Positions 24,181 to 36,478 of a stretch of DNA of 64,000 bases are shown one piece after another. Every line of letters starts with the position of its first letter. Position 1 is the stretch's first letter. Both the position numbers and the translations under genes were made by a program. Source of the stretch: Dermatemys mawii (taxonomy: Eukaryota; Chordata; Testudines; Dermatemydidae); contig ML677342.1 in NCBI GenBank assembly GCA_007922305.1, positions 2,017,843 through 2,081,842 on the forward strand, written 5' to 3'. Under the pieces are notes generated by a model. That model was not told the DNA's origin and made no database searches. It was given only the letters and a program-made list of their open reading frames with translations.

Positions 24181-25229
24181 GTTTACATCGCGGAGGTTTG
24201 ACTTTGGCCAGTCTCTCCGCAGGCATACAGGGGTGATGAGAAATAAAGAGCTCCCTCCCCGCTGCCCATTCTGTGGCCTGCATACAGTCCAGCCAGATCT
24301 GGAGCCCCTGCACTCCGGGCAGCTATTGAGACATGACCGAAAGGGAGCAGGAATTAAGGCAGAACTATAGCTCTATCCCCATTATATGCCATCAGAGCTA
24401 GCTGATCAGACAGGAGGGGAAAGAATCAAAACCCTTAAAAAGGATATTGCTGTTTGTGCACTTTACTGGGCACTGGACAGCTGCAGGTAGCATTCTGTCT
24501 TACTGATTGCCTTCAGGGCTTCCTGTGGGCGGTGCATCTCCACATAGCCAATGCAGGGCTGTGCCTCAAAGGCATAATAGAGCCCTAAGTAAAGATAAAG
24601 TGACCCCAATACTGGACTGATGCCCTCTGCAAGGTTTCTCAGATGATATTATTTGTTCCTCTTTTGAAATCACTATATCTTTGTCTCCAGGATACCATTT
24701 TAGCTCTCTTCCATTATCCGTCCCTTTCTCTCTCTTTCCATCATTTTAAATAAAGCTGTTGTTTGTGTGTTTATTGAGAACACCTGGGGCTGCTTTACCA
24801 TAAAAATAAAAAATAGAGAGAGAAACAAAATTAAAACATGTGCCACTTGGAAGGACAAATGAACAACAGCTTTGTTTGATCTGCATTCACTTTAAGTTGT
24901 TGTCAGACATCAACTCCCTGTACTAGCAATGTAATAACACAAGGGTGAGAGCTGTCATCACAGGGATCACAGGGACTGACCAATATGTATGAGAGTTTCA
25001 CATGGTGCCAGGGACCATGCACACAAATATCACTATCCCAAAGAATCATGTGAATACAAAACAATATTGGTGCCAAGTTATTCCGTGGTGATTCCATAAA
25101 TAATTGGGATAGCATTGAAAAAACAAAGTGAAGACCCAAAATAATCAGCTCTATGAGTCTACAAGAATAATATTAAACCAGAGGGACTGTTATACCATAA
25201 GCAGCAAGGCAGGAACCATATTCAGCGGA
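24181..25229. other. Non-coding stretch with a GC-richer patch
   Basis: A GC-richer patch at 24190-24370 lies inside a 116-codon plus frame (24020-24370) whose first half runs over the CR1-like fragment. The frame ends with a CPFC pair and spaced histidines, but I see no true zinc-finger spacing or second domain. I do not call it a gene. Confidence 0.4.
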
Positions 25230-25335
25230 TGCAAGCAAACATTATATGATTAACAATATCAAGTGCTGCAGAGCAGTCCAGCAACAAGAAAGAAATGTAA
25301 CCTGTATTCACCAGATATATAGAGGTCATGGTGGA
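25230..25335 (+). repeat. L3/CR1-like LINE 3' UTR fragment
   Basis: ATCAAGTGCTGCAGAGCAGTCC followed by AGCAACAAGAAAGAAATG and ATATAGAGGTCATGG matches the wording order of the L3 3' region, as I remember it (...tcaaaagctgcagagaggtccagcagcag...gaggtc). It is heavily diverged. Confidence 0.45.
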
Positions 25336-27949
25336 TGGTAGAATGGTTAAATGCAGTCCCCATATATAGTTCATGCTGCAGAGACTAATATATTTACATA
25401 TAAACAGGATTCCTACATGTAAGGATCACATAAGTAAATTTTATACATTATGCTGCAAATGTCATGTAGGAAATATAACTGTCTGATTGATATGCAGAAT
25501 GTTTGCCAGAACAGTGACAGCCAAAGTAAGTTCAAAGTCATAGAAAATGTTGTCATCAGCCCACTGTAAAAATGTACAATTACTTGCTATTCTCTTTCTG
25601 TTTAAAGGTGACTACTACCATCTTTTCCCTAGGCTACTTGTTCACTCTAGCTTATTATCATTACAAAGTATTATAATGGATTAGCTTTTCCATATTGTGT
25701 TCATATTGGGAAGGGCATGTTTTAGACAGCATACTGACAAGGTTTTTGAAAAGGCATTTATTCCTCCACTAAAAATTACCAGGCAGCTTGTTTTCAGAAT
25801 AAAAATCTCTAAATTGCATGCTTGCAAATTCCTCTTTCCTGATAATTCATTTAATATAAAGAAATCAGAAAGAAGAAGTGAGCAGTATCTAATTAATATC
25901 TCCTAATGCTCAACTAACGTCAAGCATGACTCCAATTTATAACTGAACTATATTTTTACATTGAAAAATTCAATTACATTTACTGACAGACTTTGAAATG
26001 CCACATTATTTATATTGGCAAACTTTGCAGTCTCTCAGTATATTTATTAACATTCTTTCCACAGAATAAAGCATATATACAATACAGATCACTGCATTCT
26101 TCATTTTTTAATCTTTCAAAGTGATATGTACATCTGCTTGAGTAGGATGGCACTGCCTAATTCTAGGAGATCCAAAAGACCAAATAGAGCCAGCAGTTAA
26201 TTTGCCTTCCCTTTTGATTCTCCAGGCAAAACAAGGTAACCTTGACATTTCCCTCTTTCTCCTCTCTCCCCCTCCCTCCCTCTTTTTCATCTTTCTCTCA
26301 TTCTCTTTCTCTTCTGCTCTCTTTCTCTCTCACACACACATCCCCCCACACCCACTGCACTCTCAGTGCACACATCAACAATTTTGAGCTGTGAAGAGGT
26401 TCAATTGCCACCTTGGTGACTCACTTGTAATGCACAAATCATTTACTAGGATAGCTTGAGGACATGACAATGACAGAGAGACATCTGTTGGGTGGAGGGG
26501 ATTAAAAAAAGAGGTTATTCACAGCTGGTAGATTAGCCATGCTCGCCACTAGGCCACCATAGTGTCCTAGTCCTACAGCTTCTTTTTCCTCCTTTCCGCC
26601 TGTTCCCTGCTGTCAGCTGCCAAAAGATATCTGTTCTCACCCTTTGCTGAATGAAAAGGTGCTAATGCATGACTTCAGGATATGTCAGAACATACAGTAC
26701 TTACAAGTGTTTGGAGATGCAGCCAACCTGACCATGGGGAAAAGAAATGAGTAACTAAAGAGTGATTTTTTTTTTAAAGAAATGAATAGGGAAAAATAGT
26801 CAGGGGGGTGATTTCTTTCTCTAGCTGTACAGAGGAAGAAAAATCATTTTTTTTAAATTGAAACTCAGTTGTGCTTCTCCTGCAACAGCAAAATACCTAA
26901 TCAAATGTATTTGTTCAAAAACTGGCCTGTGTTTTGTTCTGTTTTCCCCACTCTGACTGACTGAAGTTTCAAAATACAGGAAAAGTACACAATAGTCCAT
27001 TGCTGTAAAAGGGACTACCTTAATTTGAAATGACTTTCTAATATAAATGATTAGAAAAAGGTAGAGGGGAGCATTAAATGAGCTGTGAACAGCCACACAG
27101 AATGGCTACTTGTGCTCTGTTGTGGTTGCTGTACAACACTCATTCACACACTTCAGATATGTAGTAATCCACTTTCTCATAACACAGGATTTGTGCTCCA
27201 TAGTCACTCACATAAACTCAACAGGCAGAACAATGTGTTTGCTTTGCAATCAGCGCTTCAGCATTCCATCGCACCTCTGTATTTTCTGCCCCCGGAGTCA
27301 AGATAACATTGGACATTTTAGCAGAACCTTGTTTCGCAGGGCTTTAAAAAACTAAGGGCAGGGGGAATAAAGATTTGCTCAGTTCACCTGATAAAAAGGC
27401 CTACACTGGTTCATTTATTTAGGATAAGGGGCAAAAATCTGCTATTCTAGGATAGTCAGAGGACAGGGTGCCCCAGAAAATAAAATAAAACATACTTTTG
27501 AATGCTAACACTGGATTCTAAGGTAGCAAAGTCCTGCAGGTAGGAAGGTCCTAACCAAGAAGTGCATCAGTCCTATAGAAGTATATGACAGAATACACAA
27601 ACTCAGTCCCAGATCTAGACACCTCATGGTTGTGTATGAATTACATCCTGCAATAATTCCTGGATTCTGTGGTTTGCTGAAGAAAGGGATCAATGGGGAA
27701 AAAAGGGTATTCTTCCTTGTTGAAAACTGAGAAACACATTTTTCCTTAAACAAATATTTCTTAGTCCAGTGGTTTGAAATTCTAGCAAGTGACATTGCCC
27801 TCAAGAATAAATTTACATTAACTGTATTGTGGGAAGTTTGTCTCCCTAATGCATTCAGAAACTAAGAACAGGTCTTTAATATTTTGGGTGAAAGAACTTT
27901 ATTTAACTAACAAATTGAAAGAACTAGCAGGAGTCTCATTCAGTGGGAG
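25336..27949. other. Non-coding stretch with polypyrimidine tract
   Basis: I see no supported gene. A strong C/T-rich tract occupies 26242-26340, passing into a short CACACACA run and a C-rich patch. A T-rich 20-bp run occurs near 26766. Short frames at 26108-26387 and 27085-27355 derive from composition. Confidence 0.5.
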
Positions 27950-28900
27950 ACTATATGCAATTTTCACACATCAGCATTTTTGTGGAGTGGTCAAGGCAAA
28001 AAAATTTGCTGCACTTTCCACATTGCTTGTCCATTGCTTTTCCAGTCAAGTGACCTTGGGCAATTACGGCAGCGTCCATTTTTGAGCTTCCTAAGGGCTC
28101 CCACAGGAGCTGGTTTTCAATGGTAGTCAGGGGATGAGGGTGCTGCTTTGATGAGCATAGTGAGATGATGGATATCAAAGATTTTGCTCTTCATATGAAC
28201 ATCTAGAAGTTATTGTCCTAGATTGACAAGGAACAAGAGCCTTCTTTGTCTTGGTTGTGTGTGGTGCTAAGCAGGATTGTTGCTAATTCAAACACTGAAA
28301 CTTGCAATGCAAGCAACATCAAGCACACTGAAAAAAGAACCATTGGCTACCTATTTATCTTGTGCCTGCAGAAGTACATTTTTGCAAGATGATCCATGTT
28401 ACTGACACAGCTTTTAGTGTTATTGTAGTGGAGAATTAGGTGAGATTTCTTTTGTCTCTATCAACAAATTTGCCATGATGCATCACCAATGACATTATTA
28501 CTGATATGCCCTTCTTTGGAAAATAGGAAACCAAGATGAGTGGCCCAGAAAACCCAAACACTGCTGACAATTTTCTCTGCTGAGATATGGCTGCATCTCT
28601 CTGGGTTATAACTGGCTTGTTTTGTTGGTTTGTTCCAACATATGTCAAGTTTTCGTTGAGTAGATTTTCAGCAAGCTGAATACTGGTGAAGAAGTTATCC
28701 TTAACACTTTCTTCCAGTCTTATAACAGGGCTGAACATGAGCTCCACGTTGTCTGAAGATGAACTTGATGTCCAATGAAACATGGTCTTCCTTCTTGGAG
28801 CAATTCTCGACACGACCTGGCACAAAGTCACTATCATGTAATATGTTGTCATCACGTGACAACTCAATTTCAGAATTTCAAATAATTTTTATAAGGTCAA
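27950..28900 (-). pseudogene. piggyBac-family transposase pseudogene (C-terminal half)
   Basis: piggyBac transposases cut and paste DNA at TTAA sites with a DDD catalytic core and a C-terminal Cys-rich zinc-binding domain. Minus-strand pieces in the right order support this call. DNFFTSIQLAENLL, at about 28665-28705, matches the family's DNFFTS-plus-LAE box. The 141-codon frame 28436-28867 carries it. At about 28330-28430 comes YNNTKSCVSNMDHLAKMY followed by INR-PMVLFFSVLD, which matches the YN...GVD.LDQ and RRWP...F..LD pattern. At 27950-28060 CGKCSKFFCLDHS and CENC form the Cys/His-rich C-terminus. Stop codons and frameshifts separate the pieces. The expected glycine/valine of GVD is replaced. 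I cannot define the terminal repeats or TTAA flanks, nor the N-terminal half above 28900. Confidence 0.82.
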
Positions 28901-29542
28901 AATCAGAATATTGTGCCCATTTGATCACCATCTTGAATTGTGCAACACAGAAAATCCCCTCAAGAATATCCTAAGTCTGCTGTATTTGGAGGGCAATACC
29001 TTGACAGAAAATGTCTCAAGAGCATTAGGCAAAGTAAGCCAGCATCAGTCCACTCTATGCTGAGGATACCCCAAAAGCCTAGATTTGAAGGGACCAACCC
29101 TCCTGGAATACCTTCTACCTTAGAGAGACAGAATGCAGCAATCACTGTCCCTGCAATGCATTAATAATTAGCATATGCTAACTATTATGATACAAGATAC
29201 TCTCCCTAGAAGCAAAGAGGTGTAGACAGAGCTACTAAAAATACAGGATAACCATGCAACATGTTTGGGGTACAATTGTATCTCACATACTTTTTGATAT
29301 AGAAAAAAATTTTTTTTTCAGGGTAAATCATGCCTTTTGATGACTTCTGTACATGGGCACACAATGTTCTAAAACACCATAGCTGGAGGGTTCATGAGTT
29401 ATCATAACAATATGCTTGCCATGACAACAAGTAAAACATTACCACTGTAATGCGGATGAGGGTTATCGCATGGTGCAATTCCTGAAACTTTTGAAAAGAC
29501 CAGTAAAAAAGATAAATGTTGCTGATAACGTTATTTTAGAAT
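28901..29542. other. Possible piggyBac flank and non-coding DNA
   Basis: This segment may hold the decayed N-terminal part of the piggyBac element, but I find no motif that proves it. Beyond about 29165 it is AT-rich, with a short A/T-run near 29305. Confidence 0.4.
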
Positions 29543-29550
29543 TCATAGGG
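29543..29550. repeat. 8-bp target-site duplication, left
   Basis: TCATAGGG is repeated exactly at 29796-29803 on the other side of the foldback MITE. Confidence 0.9.
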
Positions 29551-29795
29551 CAGGGGTTCGCAACCTTCAGCATGTGGCCCATCAGGGTAATCCACTGGCG
29601 GGCCACGAGACATTTTGTTTACATTGACCATCCACAGGCATGGTCCCCTGCAGCTCCCAGTGGCTGCGGTTCACCATTCCTTGCCACTCGACGCTCAGGG
29701 CGGGGCGTGCCTGTGGACTGTCAATGTCAACAAAATGTCTCATGGCCTGCCAGAGTATTACCCTGATGTGCCACATGCCAAAGGTTGCTGACCTG
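29551..29795. mobile_element. hAT-type foldback MITE with long inverted arms
   Basis: The left arm begins CAGGGGTTCGCAACCTTCAG. The reverse complement of the right end begins CAGGTCAGCAACCTTTGGCA. The arms stay similar for about 95 bp each, with shared blocks CATCAGGGTAAT and GAGACATTTTGTT. The element is 245 bp and is flanked by a perfect 8-bp duplication TCATAGGG, diagnostic of hAT-superfamily insertion. It has no coding capacity and must have been mobilised by a transposase encoded elsewhere. Open frames on both strands (29470-29776) are mirror images of the arms. Confidence 0.92.
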
Positions 29796-29803
29796 TCATA
29801 GGG
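29796..29803. repeat. 8-bp target-site duplication, right
   Basis: Exact copy of 29543-29550 (TCATAGGG). Confidence 0.9.
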
Positions 29804-31159
29804 TATGGCAAGCTCCTAGAGAATCAGTGATGTGGGTGTTTTTCCATATTTTAAAATGTTGTCAGGATAAACTAAGAGCCAAATTCAGCCTCACAGCAAG
29901 TACGCAGGATGCAACTCCTGCTGACTTCACTGGGAATTGTGCCTATTTAACCCAGGGCTAACGCAGGCCCCAAAATTCCAACTCACCTGCTAAACTACTC
30001 TGCATGTTCAAATTAACAGCAGACACACTCATTTTGTTCACCAACAAGGCTATGTTCTTCCAGAAAGGGTCTCTAATTTAGAAAGATTAAGACAATCTGG
30101 ACTCTGAAAGCTTCTCTTCACAAGGAAATTGATGGGAGGGATCTATATTATTCAAATTGCCTGTAGTTTGCCTCTGAGCTCCTTTTCTTAATAAATTGCC
30201 ACAATTCGTATTAAAAACAGCATATCTCTTCTGCTCCAAAAACAGTTTGCTAATAGTGATAGCAAAGAAGTGCTTTGAAGTAAATAAAACAAAACTTTTT
30301 AAAGACATTCTGGGGACATAATAAGCAGGCAAAGAATTCCCTATACAAATGTAGATGTGTAGATTGGGGTGGGGGAAAGGAGCAGGAAATAAAACTTTGA
30401 TCCAAGACTAGGACTCTTGAAAAATGCTGAATCTAATATGAAGCAGGTCTGGGCTGGATTGATGAAAGGAATAAATATTTTCATGTGGATTTTTTTTACC
30501 CATTGCCTTCTTAATATACCTACTTTAAAAATCTCATAAGCATTCTAATGACAACTAGCAAATGTGTATATTTATAGCAAAATGGTACTTCATAAGTATA
30601 AAATCATAACATTATCTACATATTGTATGTGCCCAGCAATTCAGTAATTATCACTAGTACTATTCATTCAAACTAGAGAACTAAGAAATTGGATTGTCAT
30701 TAGTTAAAATTCAAAAAGTGAAAAATATCTACTTGTTATCTCTTTGATGAATCCATCTCTGTCTCATAGTCTCTTTCGTCTATTTTCATGTAAATGTTCA
30801 GTTTCCATTTTGTTGAGAGCACAGTTCAGTATTATTCTATTTTTAATTGTTATCACAGTCAGCAGGGGAAAGGGAAGTTTCTCTGTCATTGAATAATTTG
30901 GCTCCTCTCTTCCCTTTTATCAATTATTGTTTCACGTCAACAACAGTTCCAATGATTGAGGCAACATAATGAATACAAACGATAATGAAAATGGAGCAGG
31001 AGTTCAACTGTTGCCTTAATCACAAGTGAAAATGAATTTGGTGGTTTCATTCTAATTCCCCTTTGTGAACATCAACTAACCACATTGTTTGTCAAAATTC
31101 AGGGTTGATAGTTTCTGCTAAAGAGAAGTCTTGACTGGAAAAGGATTCTTCCTTGTCAG
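29804..31159. other. AT-rich non-coding stretch
   Basis: I recognise no gene or named repeat here. Confidence 0.55.
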
Positions 31160-31440
31160 GAGCTGGATTCAAGTACAATGGCACTCTTGTGAAAAAGCCT
31201 CACAACACTTACTGACTGAATCCATCTTGGCACAGAGAAGGGCTGAACTGCAGACTTCTTGAGCTAGAAACATAAGGTGCTATCACTTGAGCTAAAGAAC
31301 CATGCCTGTAGCTAGGGTTGTAATAGACTCTCATCAATTCTGGACCAGACACAGAAGGGGACACACAACACACATTAATTAGTGGGTTACACCGACACTA
31401 TACTTGGTTCAGAGCAGTTGGCCTTTCACTTACATGAATA
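31160..31440 (-). repeat. tRNA-derived SINE, minus strand
   Basis: On the minus strand TTTAGCTCAAGTGATAGCAC (A-box-like, about 31273-31295) and GTCTGCAGTTCAGCCC (B-box-like, about 31240-31260) are spaced as in a tRNA. The adjoining GTGTCGGTGTAACCCACTAA segment is shared with a SINE I associate with turtles. It is diverged and the ends are approximate. Confidence 0.6.
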
Positions 31441-31769
31441 CTTTTGTTACTATGTTGTATTATTTGATTGTGTCCTAGGCATGCCACACAAGACAAGAGT
31501 GTCCCTGCTTGCAAGAGCAAACTAAATTCAGATATGACATGGTGAGTGAGGGATGAAAGTATAGGGAGATGAGGTTGACAGAGATGAGCCTAGCAGAAGT
31601 TATAGGAAGAGATTAACTGAACTTGAAAAAATAAATATAAAATGAAGGCTCAGATTGTGGCTGTCCTCATGCACGTATGAGAGGGAGGAGAGAACAAACA
31701 CAGGACAAATGTTAGTAACATTGCTTAATGTTCGCACTACAGAGAGAAAAGCAGTGTAAGGATTTATAC

Positions 31770-31801
31770 AGAATAGAATAGAATAGAATAGAATAGAATA
31801 G
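31770..31801. repeat. (GAATA)n microsatellite
   Basis: About six tandem GAATA units (31771-31800). Confidence 0.95.
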
Positions 31802-32110
31802 GTGGTGTCTCTCCCAGTAATGTGGCCTCATGCAGAGGCCAGCTGCAGTGTTGCTGAGAATGCAACCACTGCACAAGAGTGACATCACCATAGATAAATG
31901 CCTCTCCTAAAAGGAAGGAAGTGGGATGAGGGTAAGGCCAGGCCTTCTCCATCCTAGAAGTTAATTGAATGCACGTTGCTCCTGCTGCAGCATGAATGTC
32001 CCTCAAACCCAGGAAGGAATTGTCTGAGTCTGGTAAAATGCCTCTTATTGCTCCTGCTACAGTGCAATCCCCTTGCATCCTCTCCAATCTCAGGGTTGAG
32101 CTTTAAAGGC
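31802..32110. other. Unrecognised segment with 107-codon minus frame
   Basis: A minus-strand frame 31764-32087 is open for 107 codons but ends inside the GAATA microsatellite. I recognise no domain and see no splice or promoter context. It may be an unknown repeat. Confidence 0.3.
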
Positions 32111-35100
32111 ACAATACAGACTTAAGAATTTAACTGAAGATGGTTAATTGTTCTAGCTTGTTCAAAAGTGCAGCCTGTGACAGTGGCCCAACTCACAAAA
32201 AAACTCCTGTGGAAGGAGGAATCATTTTACAGTCACTTTTCTAACATACAAGCATTTTAACAGATTTTCACCTGTCAATCAAAATGTGTAATCTTAAATT
32301 GAGACCAGATATTGGTTGATTCTTAATATGAGCTGCAGAACTTAGTACCTAATGATGTAAGCCCTTGTGAATGTGAGTACTCCTTTCTCACGAGATCAGC
32401 CTTCAAAGGAAGTAAAATCATGTAAAAATTTGCCAGCTCAGGACCATAGATACCTCCTTTATATTTTGCCATATTACATTGGTCATCATCTGGTGCTGCA
32501 AGTGTCAGCAATTGGTTTAGGCAAAGAGTTTAAGACTTTTTATAGATGACAGGCACCATTTGGTAATATTTCTTGACGATATCCCTGAAATAGCTATTAT
32601 AATTCAAGAGCAACCGAGCTTCCCTTAAAATTGGACTATTTTAACTACTTAATTCTGTAGTAAATAAAGCTCCAGTCTTCACTGGGAATAGGGTCAGACC
32701 TCAATCATCTTCATTTTGATCTTCAAAAAATGCTCTGGATCTTGATAACCTTGAGTCAACATTGCTGACACAGATCACATCTTTTGCCCTCATCTGAGAT
32801 GTTTTACTCTGAGTGTTGCTAGATGTCCAGTGTGTGGCCACTTCCGGAGCAATGCTTCTCAATTTCAGGAGTGGCTAGTTGGGGCTCACTTGCAGAGGGA
32901 CAGTGTGCTGCTACTGCTGCCCTCTGAGCACACTTTCCATCTCCAAAACCCTGCATCAGGGGGTTAACTCCAGTAAGAGCTGTCATAATGCAGGACAACT
33001 TGCCCCTAGGCAGTGAGCTGGAACTGCCTAGTGTACACTAAGCTTCTTAACTCTAGATTCTGTTTATATTGCAGTTGACATTCATCTTGACGCACTGAGT
33101 AGTGCGCAATTGACAGAATATAAGATCCACAGTTATGTGGTAACCTGGAGAGCTATGTGGATCCAGTGGCCTAGAAGGGCTGGCACAGCTATTCTGTCCA
33201 ATAAACAGGAGTAAGGGCCAGAGGTAGAGGGAAAGTATACTGCCGCCTCTCAGTAGCTCCAGATTTTGGGAAATGAATTTAATCACCCATACTCCATGCA
33301 CTGCACCCACATAAAGCCAAATTATTCTGGTTTTATGTAGGTTATGTGAATGTCACTATTGGGTAGGTGTGCGTATATAGCAGATCACTCTCCTGAGTCA
33401 GTGAGGTACTTTATAGTGCTGTACTTAGGTTGACACATTTCTTTCCTCTTTTTTCTTACTGTCTTCTTCCTCTCTTGATCTTTTAACTGAACTACTCATT
33501 CTTGCTCACACAGTCAACCTGATTTCTTTTTATATGCAACCTTCAGGTTAACTGGGAATGAGACTAATTAATTAGCATGCTTGATTTTCAATCTTTAGTG
33601 TCTTCCAATGAAATATGATAACTGACATTGACATATGAATTGCAGGATATATAAGCCACCTTTCTATTCCATTCCATCCTTTTATATTAATTACTCTTCC
33701 AACCTAATATTTTATTCATGTATGAAGATTGTTTGCGGTAGCACATGTTCACTTTAAAAAGATGGTTAAAGAAGAAAAGTTTGCCTGCATATCTGGTGCA
33801 AATAAACAGAGCTGATCACTAGAACAATTTTTGTCCACTGGTGAGAAGGTACTAAAAATAACTCCATTTAAAACCTGATGCCTCCAGCCTTGTTCAAAAT
33901 AAAGACAAACATATGCATGACAAAAATACATGATTTCATTACAATTCAGAAAGACTGTGGATTTGATTTTTAATTCATACAGAAAATTCCCTATGCTAGT
34001 CAGATGCATTCATGATATCAGTGACTATATGAGCAAAATAAGCTCATATAGAATTAGATAATAGTAATTTATTTCCTGTTAATTTGGTGTCTTTATGTCT
34101 TTTTATGCCTGTCCTTTCAGTGGGTACAAATTCTCCGGCAACCCAACGAAAACTGGGAAAAAAACAAAGTTTATAACATCACTCCTCCAGAAATGCCAAA
34201 TTATGCCATGAGGCACAGTCCTGCCTGAGGATGTTGCAGAACCATTCACCCCAGTGAGAGCTAATGAGACAGTATGGAGCATCTGGCTCTAGAGATTCCA
34301 TTATGCACTCCCCTTTGCAACTAGCTGATCCGATGATCAGCACATAAGCAAGGGCAAGGCCATGTCTGCCTCCTTCCTGTTACTCCTTGTCTTCTTGAGG
34401 AGGCAGCTTTATCCCCAGAGAGATAAAATATAAGCAGGGAGCATTTCCCATATTCAGAAGACTAAGGCTGTTAGCGGGCTCCTATGCAGGGAGCCAGCAG
34501 AATGGGAAAAGGAGCCCCATGCATCCTCCTCTGTGAATTTGCAGAAACATTAGCCATATTCTCAACTTGAGGGAGCTATCTGGCTGGCTTCTCCAGTCTC
34601 TAGCAGGCAAAAGTATCTATCTGGGCTGGGGAAGCTAGATAGTTTTCGGCCATTTATTATTTGTATTCCAGTGGTATCTAAAGACCCCGAATCAGCATCA
34701 AAGACCGATTGTGCTAGGCATAGTACAGACATAAAATAAAGACATGGTACCTATTGCAATTTTACCACACTAACATCCTCATGATAACTACTTCTCTTTC
34801 TGGATCAATCTATCCCAACAGTAACAAATGGACTTTACCCCAAAACCCTACCACTGAAGTAGGAATACAATTTAGTCAGTCAATATGAATCTGACTTCCT
34901 TCTGCATAGGTCCAGCTGCTTTGCCTTACAAAAATAGCAAACTGATGCAGGGAATACACTGTAACCACTCACTTTCTCGGAAGCATTAGTTATGTTTAGT
35001 TCACAACCGTGAAAAAAACCAAAATCCTCGATTGTCTTTGGCTGAAAGAAGGTTTGCACATGTGAGTTAGTATTTAACAATGCATGAATGCTGATACAGC

Positions 35101-36179
35101 ATTACATTTGATTGGTAATTAAAGTCAAGTGCCCCGAAGTTTAGGCAAATCCAAAATATCTAATTATAGGTTTTATATTGCAAAACAATTGTAGCATTAA
35201 AAGCTCCTTTTCAGAAAAAAGAAATCTGGAGGGAATTTTTGCAAATCTGTAATAGTTTCCCCCAGGTCTATGCAAATGTAATTGGGAGGAGGAGGAGAGA
35301 ACTCTCTTGCTTGACTTCATCTGGCACATCTCTTAATATTACTCCAGCTCAGGAGGGATCTATACTTCTCGGCAACTCTGTTATCACCTTCCCCCTTTTA
35401 ATTACCAGAAACATGATGAGGCCACTACTCCCTTCAAATCTCTTCTCAGGGGTCACCTTTGCCACCAAGCCAGTAAGAAATCACATAGTTGAGGAGCTGG
35501 CCCCAGTCCACAACCAAGTCAGTCAGTGGTACTTTGTTGATTGTTTAATTGAGGGATTACTTCCCTCCAACCCTCTAACACCAACCAGGCATGTATCTTT
35601 TTTGGGTCCTCGCTATGGCCAGTTTGCATTTTATTCACATTTCACCTGCACTGAGCCTGATCTTGACTGGGGCCTCTGGGCTTAGGATACTATTAATATT
35701 AAATAAAAGCACTTGAGTCCAAACACTGCTCAGGTCCCATTAGCTTCTGTGCAACTGCTCAGGTGAGTAAGGTGGGCAGGATTTGGTTCTCTGGACCATG
35801 ATGTGATTTGAAATAGCTTTACCACTTTTGGTGTTTTTGCTCTTTCTACTTGAAAGCTGCCCTTCCTCTTGTAAGTTCTCTGTTTGGATGTTTGGCTTCA
35901 GCAGTGTTTTGCTAGCCCCTCTGCTTATCAGGACCTCTTATTTCTTTCCCCCAGAATATGTTTGTGATGGATGAACATTTCAGTCTCATTACCTAGACTG
36001 CCCTCTCACCACACTATGGCATTCATTTTCAAAATCATCTTCCTCAGCATGAACCTAACCAGCCAACCACAAGTTGATACTCTTACTATTTGTTTACAGC
36101 TCAAACACAACTGAATGATAGCTGTAAATACTTAAATAAAATCCCACTTGCTGGTAAATAATACAGACTTGGGAAAATA
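32111..36179. other. 4-kb non-coding stretch
   Basis: No gene is supported. The longest frame (35239-35685, 148 codons, plus) has no recognisable domain, signal peptide or coiled coil, and a chance frame of this size is plausible. No named repeats are recognised. Confidence 0.45.
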
Positions 36180-36400
36180 ATTTCAAAAATAAGAGCCTAA
36201 AGTTAGGTTCTTGAGGGAAAATTTTCAAAAGTGCTTATGTTACCTTGACAGTCAAAGGAATTTTGGTCAGTAGGTTGCTTCTGAAAAGGTTACCCCAAAT
36301 CCATATTGAAGTCAGACATGTTAGGTTCAGCATTTCTGAAAATGAGTCAAGTGCCTAACTATAGATCTAGGAGCCTAACTTTAGGTTTTTAAATTTTTTT
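36180..36400. repeat. TTTTCAAAAG/CCTAA-type repeat
   Basis: AAGAGCCTAAAGTTAGG, AAAATTTTCAAAAGTGCTTATG, AAAATGAGTCAAGTGCCTAAC and GAGCCTAACTTTAGG are scattered in inverted and direct order. They match the family at 16970-17045 and 41038-41137. Confidence 0.5.
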
Positions 36401-36456
36401 TACCTTGGTGGGTAGAGGGAAATCTAGAAAACCTATCCGACTTTTAAAATCCATTA

Positions 36457-36478
36457 CTTCTGTTTGTTTGTTTGTTTC
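36457..36478. repeat. (TTTG)n short tandem repeat
   Basis: About four TTTG units. Confidence 0.7.

Noticed and set aside
24020..24370. 116-codon frame with a CPFC pair and histidines, zinc-finger-like
   Set aside because: Its first half covers a CR1-like fragment, Cys/His spacing does not fit a classical finger, and there is only one candidate unit.
26242..26340. Polypyrimidine tract as a splice or promoter element
   Set aside because: It is too long and repetitive for a single splice site and has no exon next to it. Treated as low-complexity DNA.
31764..32087. 107-codon minus frame
   Set aside because: It ends in the GAATA microsatellite and has no recognised domain. I considered a Harbinger-type transposase but found no matching motif.
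34100..34230. Possible exon after a CCTTTCAG acceptor-like site
   Set aside because: The frame after the acceptor closes quickly and shows no protein similarity I know; no matching donor is evident.
35239..35685. 148-codon plus frame, longest outside mobile elements
   Set aside because: No domain, no splice-site or promoter context, no paralogue in the window. A chance frame is the simplest reading.
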